From the NCBI GenBank assembly GCA_019636475.1, contig JAHBXN010000002.1:310001-374000 (forward strand): a stretch of DNA of 64,000 bases, given 5' to 3'. The notes beneath the pieces are model-generated. The model did no database searches. It saw nothing but the letters and a program-made list of their open reading frames with translations, and was not told the origin of the DNA. This document shows positions 53,940 to 61,309 of the stretch, piece by piece. A program made the position numbers and the translations under genes. Source of the DNA: Phycisphaerae bacterium. GTDB taxonomy: Bacteria; Planctomycetota; Phycisphaerae; UBA1845; UTPLA1. Positions within the stretch are counted from its first letter, which is position 1. Every line of letters begins with the position of its first letter.

Positions 53940-54863
53940 TCACTGCAACTCAAACCGGCTGTTTGAGCGGCGGCCGATGCTCAAGACGCCGTCGAATACT
54001 TCGTTATTCAGGTCCTTTTGACCGTGTGGCGTGGTCGTGGTCAGGATTCCGAATTCGCCATCGCGATCCCGGTCCGTAAAGCTGCCGACATGACCATCTG
54101 CAAAGAGGACATTGGCGCGAATCCGATTGTGCTGTTTGAGCGGATTGAAGGAACCCATTCCGTGAGCCGGGCCGAAATCCACGAAATTCTGGGTGCCGTA
54201 CGGTCCGGCGAAGGGACCGTCCGTCATGGTCTTTACGGCGCGTTCACCGAGTACGTAATCCGTTGGATCAGTGCGTCCGTCGCTGATGAGGGGGACTCGC
54301 GAGGACTGCGTATTCTTGAGGCTGCTGAGACTCAGCGCGCCGAATGTGACCTCAAGGCTTCGCAGGCTGCCGCCGCCGGAGGCGGGGTTATATTCTGTGC
54401 GGCCCATGTACCAGGACTGGGTGTAGTTCGTGTTGTAGCCTCGATCGATCAGATCGCGAGCCTGATCCGGACCGTAGGTGCCTCCGTTGGGACCGAGTTT
54501 CTGGTTGTAGCGTGCGGGATTGGACGGGCACAGCATCTTACCCGGGAAGCCGCTGTTTGAATTGACCAGGTCGGCAACCCATCCGACGGTATCGACGGGG
54601 CCGTCGCGGCCCGATGCGACCTCCGGATCGAACGATCCGCTGCAGAGAAACTCGTCATTCATGTTCGAGTAGCCGAGGAAAGCGCTGCCGAACTGCGCGA
54701 GAAACGCCTTGCACTGCGTCTCACGTCCGCGCTCCCTCGCGGCACCGAGAGCGGGCAGCAGAATGGAGATGAGAATCGCGATGATCGCGATGACGACCAG
54801 AAGCTCGATCAACGTGAAGGCCCGGCGATGCAACATGGAAACCTGCGATGACTTCGGCATCAT
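53940..54863 (-). CDS. Pseudopilin-type protein with FTLIELL prepilin signal
   Basis: A 307-residue protein with the prepilin cleavage site [20 protein letters not shown] after a basic leader, followed by [18 protein letters not shown]. Near the end it has [21 protein letters not shown], the DG-H element of the DUF1559-type group. It is the second member of the family in the window, similar in layout to the gene at 13482-14405. The start is MMPKSSQ at 54863, with GAGG 9 bases upstream. The function is a pilin-like or pseudopilin subunit; partners are not in the window. Confidence 0.85.
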   Translation of the reverse strand: MMPKSSQVSMLHRRAFTLIELLVVIAIIAILISILLPALGAARERGRETQCKAFLAQFGSAFLGYSNMNDEFLCSGSFDPEVASGRDGPVDTVGWVADLVNSNSGFPGKMLCPSNPARYNQKLGPNGGTYGPDQARDLIDRGYNTNYTQSWYMGRTEYNPASGGGSLRSLEVTFGALSLSSLKNTQSSRVPLISDGRTDPTDYVLGERAVKTMTDGPFAGPYGTQNFVDFGPAHGMGSFNPLKQHNRIRANVLFADGHVGSFTDRDRDGEFGILTTTTPHGQKDLNNEVFDGVLSIGRRSNSRFELQ

Positions 54864-55264
54864 CAATACGCACCTCGACAATGGAATCACACGATCTGCG
54901 TTGTGCCCGAGTTGGCCCGGGCACAGTCCATCACGCCTCATGCCCCAGCCGACCTTGCGGCCAGCCACGGGCACCGCAAGGCTCGATTCTTTCCCCTTCG
55001 AGCAAGCACGGCCTACTGGAGGGGGGAGACTAGACGTGGGCTGTGTGACGAACATGATCGAATTATTAAGTTTTCATGAATCGCGGGAGAGTTCGCGAGA
55101 TCGCCGGGGCTGTGGAATTCCGCGGGAGCTGCAAGTGAAGGAAGCCGGGTGACACATACCAGGCTCCGGCCTGGCGAATATTCGCCCGTCGATCATTCGT
55201 TCGGCCAGGGTTTAACGAAAACTTATTGTGAGCGGAATTACTCGCGGCAGACCGCGGCGGTAAG
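54864..55264. other. Divergent intergenic region
   Basis: About 400 bases between the pseudopilin and the DUF2252 gene, which point away from each other. It should hold both promoters, but no boxes stood out. No gene is seen. Confidence 0.5.
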
Positions 55265-56746
55265 ATGCCACCGATGACTTTCCGAAATCGCGACGCAACC
55301 CGGCTCGCCCGCCACGCCCTAAACTTGCGTGTCGCCTTGCTCGCGGCAATGATGGCATTTGCTGCGGTCTCGCAGCATGCCGACGCCGATGAGGTTCTCG
55401 GAACGCTTCAGCGGATGAATTCACATCTGTCGACGGACATCCCGAACGCCCTGCCGATCCGAATCAACAGTCTGCGCCGCGGACCGAACGACTTCTTTCG
55501 GGGCACCGCGGATCTATTTTATTCGTGGTGCCGTGAACATTGCACTGAATGGGCAGCAGACCGGGACGGCGTGGTTCAACTCCACGGAGATATTCACGCG
55601 GGGAACATCGGCACCTATCGAATCGGCGGCAATTCCGGCGAGTTGTGTTTTTCGCTTGTGGATCTCGACGAGACGTGCGCCGGTTATTTCGCGTTTGATC
55701 TCTTGCGGGCGGCGGTTTCGCTGCGATTCGCCGCAATCGAAAACGGCATCACGCTTTCCGATGAAAAGTGGGAAAGAGTCAGCGAGCAGTTGTGCGACGG
55801 CTATGCGAGCGGGCTGTGCGGCGATGTGCCGGACGAACGGCTTCGGTCTGAATTTCCGGTCGTCCGGGCGCTACTCGCGAAGGCCGAAGAAACCGACGCC
55901 GCCGAGTACTTCGGGAGATTCGTCGATCGTAGCGATGGTACACGGTTTAGAGACGTAGTCATTAAGAAGGGCCGAGTCGCCGACATCAACGAGACAGTCG
56001 ATTCCGACGCGCGGTCCGCCGTTGTTTCGTCGCTTCGGGGATTTTTTGACGGCGAGTCAGCAGCAGCCCGACGTCGGCAAATTGGCATCAAGGATGCCCG
56101 CGAGCTCGACTCGGCGGTGCTGGATGTGGTGCGTTGGACGCGGCTGGACAGCAGCGGCAGCCAGGGCGTTCGGAAGTTTCTCGTCCTGCTGAAGGCGAAC
56201 GGCGGTCCGGGCGCGGACATGATGATCCTGCAACTCAAAGAGGAGCCCGCACCGGCCGCGGAACGGGTCGGACTGGTCAAGCCAGCCTCGGGCGCCAATC
56301 GTGCGGAGGCGGTCGCCGCCGCTCACGTGCCACTTCAATGTCACCATTCGGAATGGGTTGGCGCGGTCGTGATGGGCGGCGTGCCTTGTCTCGTCAAACC
56401 CAAGAGCCCCTATTCCAAGGAGCCCTCAGCCAAGGATTTGAACAGGCCGCGGGAGATTGAAGAGATGGCTCGGCTGATGGGAACGCTGCTGGGTCGAGGT
56501 CATGCGAATTCGATCGGCAACGACCCGGGCCGAATTGATGCGATTCGCGAGCGCCTGCGAGCCGCTGCGCCGGTGCTGAACAATCGGTCAGCCGACGCGG
56601 CCGTTTTCCTGCGCGAGGCATACGAGTCATTGATAAGAAACCCGGATGCCGCCCGGCTCAGCCAGGTGGCTGAGTCATGGATCGCTGAACGAACCGGCAG
56701 ACACACGAAGTCGGCGGGCAAGAAGAAGCCGGGGCGTTCCGACTGA
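55265..56746 (+). CDS. Exported DUF2252 kinase-like protein
   Basis: A 493-residue protein with a clear signal peptide (VALLAAMMAFAAVSQHADA, then DEV). The rest is the DUF2252 fold, related to aminoglycoside phosphotransferase-like kinases. The catalytic motif VVQLHGDIHAGNIGTY and the metal-binding CFSLVDLDETCAGYFAFDL are intact. The C-terminal half has LVKPASGANRAEAVAAAHVP and PCLVKPKSPYSKEP, which could bind ATP. DUF2252 proteins are usually cytoplasmic, so export is unusual. It stands directly before the response regulator gene, 20 bases away. Confidence 0.85.
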   Translation: MPPMTFRNRDATRLARHALNLRVALLAAMMAFAAVSQHADADEVLGTLQRMNSHLSTDIPNALPIRINSLRRGPNDFFRGTADLFYSWCREHCTEWAADRDGVVQLHGDIHAGNIGTYRIGGNSGELCFSLVDLDETCAGYFAFDLLRAAVSLRFAAIENGITLSDEKWERVSEQLCDGYASGLCGDVPDERLRSEFPVVRALLAKAEETDAAEYFGRFVDRSDGTRFRDVVIKKGRVADINETVDSDARSAVVSSLRGFFDGESAAARRRQIGIKDARELDSAVLDVVRWTRLDSSGSQGVRKFLVLLKANGGPGADMMILQLKEEPAPAAERVGLVKPASGANRAEAVAAAHVPLQCHHSEWVGAVVMGGVPCLVKPKSPYSKEPSAKDLNRPREIEEMARLMGTLLGRGHANSIGNDPGRIDAIRERLRAAAPVLNNRSADAAVFLREAYESLIRNPDAARLSQVAESWIAERTGRHTKSAGKKKPGRSD

Positions 56747-56766
56747 ATGGAAGATGCAGAGAGATT

Positions 56767-57537
56767 ATGATTACCGCCCGACAATCAGTCATGGTTGAGC
56801 AAGCATATATGTCCAACAATGCGAGGCTGCGAAAGTCGATACTGGTCGTCGAGGATGAGGACGATCTGGCCAAGGCCGTCTGTTTTAATCTGGAGCGCGA
56901 AGGGTTTGACGTGCGCCGGGTCGATAACGGCAACAGCGCCCTCGTCGAAATCCGGCGCGATCCACCCGATCTGATCGTGCTGGATCGGATGCTGCCGGCA
57001 AAATCCGGGGACGAGGTCGCGCAGGAGATTCGCCGCGACCCCGCGACGGCTTCGATTCCCATCATCATGGTGACGGCGAAGGCGGAGGAGTCGGACGAGC
57101 TCGTGGGTTTTGCACTCGGCGCGGACGATTATGTCACGAAGCCCTTTTCGCCGAAGGTTCTGACCGCGCGCGTCGCGGCCATGCTGCGCCGCGGTGAAAT
57201 CCCGAGCAATGACCCGGAGATTCTCCGCGGAGGCCCGTTCTCGCTCGACCGCAACCGCCACGAACTGAAGCTGGAGGGAGTGTCGCTGGGCGTCACGGCG
57301 ACCGAACTTCGCCTCCTTGCCGCGTTGATGAGCGCGAGCGGCCGGGTGCTGGATCGTGGGACCCTGATCGACCGGGTGCTGGGGCAGGGCGCGGTCGTCC
57401 TTGATCGGACCATCGACGTACACATCACATCCCTTCGCAAGAAACTGTCGGCGGCAAACCCCCGAGCGGACTACGCCGGGTGGATCCAGACAGTACGCGG
57501 GGTCGGCTATTGCTTCCGATCGCCGACCGCGGAATGA
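56767..57537 (+). CDS. PhoB/OmpR-type response regulator
   Basis: A 256-residue transcription regulator. The receiver domain has EDEDD acidic residues, phospho-acceptor D73 in DLIVLDRMLPAKSGDEV and KPFSPKVL, and the C-terminal OmpR-type winged helix has LGVTATELRLLAALMSASGRVL and IDVHITSLRKKL with the usual GVGYCF end. Phosphorylation controls DNA binding. The ATG at 56767 is used; a shorter start at 56809 (MSNNARL) is possible. It lies 157 bases before the histidine kinase gene and probably works with it. Confidence 0.9.
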   Translation: MITARQSVMVEQAYMSNNARLRKSILVVEDEDDLAKAVCFNLEREGFDVRRVDNGNSALVEIRRDPPDLIVLDRMLPAKSGDEVAQEIRRDPATASIPIIMVTAKAEESDELVGFALGADDYVTKPFSPKVLTARVAAMLRRGEIPSNDPEILRGGPFSLDRNRHELKLEGVSLGVTATELRLLAALMSASGRVLDRGTLIDRVLGQGAVVLDRTIDVHITSLRKKLSAANPRADYAGWIQTVRGVGYCFRSPTAE

Positions 57538-57694
57538 GGACGGTCCACAGCGAACGGCGCGCCTGGTTTCGCAATCGAACGAATCTCGAATTCGACATTA
57601 CCGAATCGGGCCATGCCGCGCCGAAATCGCGGAATCGACGATTTGCGCTTTGACTCCTACACTATCGCCTGACATACATTGAGCGAGCCCCAAC

Positions 57695-59644
57695 TTGAAG
57701 CTACCCGGTCGATTCTTCTGGAGGCTGTTCCTCGGCAACGCCTTGCTCATCGCCGGCGTTCTCGGCGCATCGGTCGCCCTCATCGTTCGCGAAGTTGAAA
57801 GCACTTACCGGTCCAACCTTACACACCGGCTGTTCGAGCAGGCGGCCGCCCTGAAGGCGGAACTGGCTCCGCTCCTCGAACCGGCGAGGCATTCAGAACT
57901 GCAATCGGCGATTCGCCAGATCGACAGACTGAATCTCGCCGCGATTCGCGTGACCGTTGTCGCGCTGGACGGCCGGGTGCTCGCTGATACGGAGGGCGAC
58001 CCCCATTTGATGGAGTCTCATGGGACGCGGCCGGAGATCGTGTGCGCTCTGGAGCGCGGCCAGGGTGAGTCCGAACGCTGGTCCGCCACGGTGAAACACG
58101 ACATGAAGTATGTTGCAGCGCGCGTCGAGAGCCCGAACGGATCTCCGCTGGGCACGGTTCGCGTCTCGATGCCCGTTCGCGGCATCACCGCGCAGACAGC
58201 GACGATGACACGGCTGATCTGGCAGACCGGCGCGGTGGGCCTTGCCGCGGCGATCCTTCTGGCGCTGGGTTTGGCCTATATCTGGAGTAATCCATTGCAG
58301 CGCATCACGGAGACGGCCCGGACACTTTCGCGCGGGGATCTTTCAGCCCGGATCGATGTCGCGGGCAATGACGAGATTGCCCAGGTTGCCCGATCGCTTA
58401 ACCGGATGCGTGAGTCAATCGCGCGAAAAGTGAATACCATCGAGCGTCAGAGCAAGAACCTGGAGAATCTCATCCGCAGCCTGAGCGAGGGCGTCATTGT
58501 CGCAGGTCCCGACGGGCGAATCGTCCTCATGAATGACGCAGCGTGCCGGCTGCTTGGCAGCCCGCCGCCCCCGGGAGTTGATACAGCGGTCGCGGGCGGA
58601 CAACTGAATGCGACCAGCCGGCTGTATCCGGACCTGCTGGTCGGACGGCCAGTGGGTGAATGCGTTACGCAGACGGAACTGGTTGAGTTTCTGGTCGGCT
58701 CAAACGAGGTGCGCGACATTGCCGGCTCGGACGCGGCCGATGCCCGACATGATCGCGGTCCGACCGTCGAGCCGAATGTCAAGGAACTACGGCTCCAAAT
58801 TGAGCGAACCGCAGGCCCGGTTCATCTGCTGGCGCGCTGCTCTGAGATCGGCCTGCCCTCGACAGATCGTGACGATGTGGGAGAGATCTCCGGGCGGCTC
58901 GTGGTCCTGACGGACATCACGGAGCTTACGAAGACGATACGCATGAAGACTGACTTCGTTGCGAATGCATCGCATGAACTTCGCACGCCGCTCTCCACGA
59001 TCCGTGCGTCGATTGAGACACTGGAGCAGATGAGCCTGGCCGACGATCCAGCGTCCGCAACGAGCTTCATCCAAGTGATCGCGCGAAACACGCTTCGACT
59101 GGAAGAACTGGTCAACGACCTTCTGAATCTGTCGCGGCTGGAATCGGCCGCGACGGAGTTTCATCCGGAGGTCATTGAATTCGACGAATTCCTCGCCGAT
59201 CTTCAGACCCGCTTTCTGAGCGCAGTCAAATCGAAGGGGCTGCACTGGGACATGGTGTGTCCGGAGAATTGTCGCGATGTCGTTGTCAACGGCCGTCTGC
59301 TGCAACTCGTCCTGGACAATCTTGTGGGCAATGCGGTGAAGTTCACGGAGAAAGGCGGCCACATCTGGCTGAGCTGCGCGCGGCTGGGCGCTTCGGTGTC
59401 GATCGAGGTGCGCGACGACGGTTGCGGCATTCCGAAGGAGGATCAGGATCGCGTATTTGAACGATTTTATCAAGTTGAGCGTGCGCGTTCGGGCGTGAAG
59501 CGCGGCCTGCCCGGCGAGCGCGGCACGGGTCTCGGTCTTTCCATCGTGCGGCATGCCGTCGCCGCGATGCACGGCACGGTGCTGCTCAAGAGCCAGCCGG
59601 GTAAAGGCACAAGCGTCACGATCTTTCTACCTCAGCCTGCATAG
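57695..59644 (+). CDS. PhoR-like sensor histidine kinase
   Basis: A 649-residue inner-membrane kinase. It has two membrane helices (near residues 8-30 and 175-200) around a periplasmic sensor domain, HAMP (RSLNRMRESIARK), a PAS domain, HisKA with H427 in NASHELRTPLSTIRASI, and a HATPase domain with DNLVGNAVKFTEKGG, RDDGCGIPKEDQ and GLGLSIVRHAV. The start is TTG at 57695. The layout is that of PhoR-type phosphate sensors, but pst or phoU genes are not nearby, so the signal is inferred only by family. It is the partner of the preceding regulator. Confidence 0.9.
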   Translation: MKLPGRFFWRLFLGNALLIAGVLGASVALIVREVESTYRSNLTHRLFEQAAALKAELAPLLEPARHSELQSAIRQIDRLNLAAIRVTVVALDGRVLADTEGDPHLMESHGTRPEIVCALERGQGESERWSATVKHDMKYVAARVESPNGSPLGTVRVSMPVRGITAQTATMTRLIWQTGAVGLAAAILLALGLAYIWSNPLQRITETARTLSRGDLSARIDVAGNDEIAQVARSLNRMRESIARKVNTIERQSKNLENLIRSLSEGVIVAGPDGRIVLMNDAACRLLGSPPPPGVDTAVAGGQLNATSRLYPDLLVGRPVGECVTQTELVEFLVGSNEVRDIAGSDAADARHDRGPTVEPNVKELRLQIERTAGPVHLLARCSEIGLPSTDRDDVGEISGRLVVLTDITELTKTIRMKTDFVANASHELRTPLSTIRASIETLEQMSLADDPASATSFIQVIARNTLRLEELVNDLLNLSRLESAATEFHPEVIEFDEFLADLQTRFLSAVKSKGLHWDMVCPENCRDVVVNGRLLQLVLDNLVGNAVKFTEKGGHIWLSCARLGASVSIEVRDDGCGIPKEDQDRVFERFYQVERARSGVKRGLPGERGTGLGLSIVRHAVAAMHGTVLLKSQPGKGTSVTIFLPQPA

Positions 59645-59757
59645 CGGCCGCGAGATTCCCGGGGGGTAACCGGCTGACCGGCCGTAGTCACAACCTGGGA
59701 CGGCCTGATCGCGGCAACCCGCGACAAACCCGCGCCGGGTCGCGATAATCCCCGGCA

Positions 59758-61254
59758 ATGACGACGCAAATCCGCCCCATCATCGGTCTTGAAATTCATG
59801 TCCAGCTTCGCACGCGCACGAAGATGTTCTGCCCGTGTGAAGTCCGTTTCGCCGCCGAACCGAACAGCCTGGTGTGTCCGGTCTGCCTCGGCTTGCCGGG
59901 CGCTCTTCCCGTGATGAACCGCCACGCCGTTGATCTGGCCCGCCGGGCGGGTGTCGCGTTGAACTGCCGCATCGCGCCATTCAGCAAATGGGATCGCAAG
60001 AGCTACTATTACCCCGACATGCCGAAGAACTATCAGATCAGCCAGTATGATCTGCCCCTTTGCGCGGACGGATTTTTCGAGATTCCGCTCGCGGACGGTT
60101 CGCTCAAGCGCGTCGGCATTCTCCGTGCTCACCTCGAAGAAGACGCGGGCAAAAACATTCACGAGGGGCTCGATCACACGCGCGTTGATCTCAACCGAGC
60201 TGGGACGCCGCTGCTGGAAATCGTCACGCAGCCGGACATCGAAAACGCCGAGGAAGCCTACACGTTCTGCGTTGAATTGCAGCGACTCGTCCGGTTTCTT
60301 GGGATCAGCGATGCCGACATGCAGAAGGGCCACATGCGGTTTGAGCCGAACGTGAACGTGATTATTGATCACGATGGTCGCGAATACCGCACGCCGATCA
60401 GCGAGATCAAGAACCTGAACAGCTTTCGCTCGGTTCGGCACGCCATCGATTACGAGATCCGTCGGCAGGTCACCACGTGGCAGTCTGATGTCGACTACAC
60501 TCTTGAGAAGGTGGGCAAGCTCAATTTCGGCTGGGACGACGAACGAGAGCGCACCGAATTTCAGCGCGGCAAGGAGGAATCGCACGATTACCGGTATTTT
60601 CCGGACCCCGATCTGATTCCGGTCACGACGCAGGACGCCGACATCGAGACGCTGAGCCGTTCAATCGGCGAGCTGCCGGTCGCCAGGCAGCAACGATTCA
60701 TGGACCTGTACGGCCTGTCGGAGAAGGATTGTGAGATCGTCCTGGCAGATGCCATGACGGCGACACTTTATGAAGCGGCCGCCGGCTCGGGCGTCGATCC
60801 CCGGATCGTTACCAAGCAGTTCGTCGGCATCTGGAAGAATCTCGCCGCAGCGGTGGGAGAGACGATCGCCTCGCTAGGCATCACCGCCCAGACCGCCGCC
60901 GACCTGGCGCGACTGGTCGAGGAAGGCACGATCAGCGCGACAGCAGCCGCCCAGGTGGCGGAGCGCATCTACCAGGATCGCGCCGGCGGGTATCGGCCTG
61001 TGATAGAAGTTGCCCAGGAGTTGGGTGTGATTCAGGAACGCGACGCGAGCGCCACCCTGGCATGGGTGGATGAAGCGCTTGCCGCCCATCCGCAGGCCGT
61101 GGCTGACGCGCTCGGCGACAACGAGCGGAAGGCCAAAGCCGCTCCGGGCTTTCTGCGGGGACAGGTAATGAAGATCTCGCAGGGCAAGGCCGACCCGAAG
61201 CTTGTCGGCAAGCTCATCGAACACAAGCTCGCCGAGCTTCGGAATCAGGCCTGA
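59758..61254 (+). CDS. gatB: Aspartyl/glutamyl-tRNA(Asn/Gln) amidotransferase subunit B
   Basis: A 498-residue subunit of the GatCAB complex, which turns Glu-tRNA(Gln) or Asp-tRNA(Asn) into the amide form. It starts RPIIGLEIHVQLRTRTKMFC, with CPVCLGLPGALPVMN, IHLEEDAGK-like (AHLEEDAGKNIHEG) and RKEESHDYRYFPDPDL-like motifs. The C-terminal YqeY-like tail domain (TRLVEEGTISATAAAQVAERIY) is present. No gatA or gatC is in the window. The gene stands alone, 113 bases after the histidine kinase. Confidence 0.95.
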   Translation: MTTQIRPIIGLEIHVQLRTRTKMFCPCEVRFAAEPNSLVCPVCLGLPGALPVMNRHAVDLARRAGVALNCRIAPFSKWDRKSYYYPDMPKNYQISQYDLPLCADGFFEIPLADGSLKRVGILRAHLEEDAGKNIHEGLDHTRVDLNRAGTPLLEIVTQPDIENAEEAYTFCVELQRLVRFLGISDADMQKGHMRFEPNVNVIIDHDGREYRTPISEIKNLNSFRSVRHAIDYEIRRQVTTWQSDVDYTLEKVGKLNFGWDDERERTEFQRGKEESHDYRYFPDPDLIPVTTQDADIETLSRSIGELPVARQQRFMDLYGLSEKDCEIVLADAMTATLYEAAAGSGVDPRIVTKQFVGIWKNLAAAVGETIASLGITAQTAADLARLVEEGTISATAAAQVAERIYQDRAGGYRPVIEVAQELGVIQERDASATLAWVDEALAAHPQAVADALGDNERKAKAAPGFLRGQVMKISQGKADPKLVGKLIEHKLAELRNQA

Positions 61255-61309
61255 GCGCAGCAGGCCGCGCGCGTGCGGAAGCTTCTGGCCGCGGACGGAC
61301 GCGGCATCA

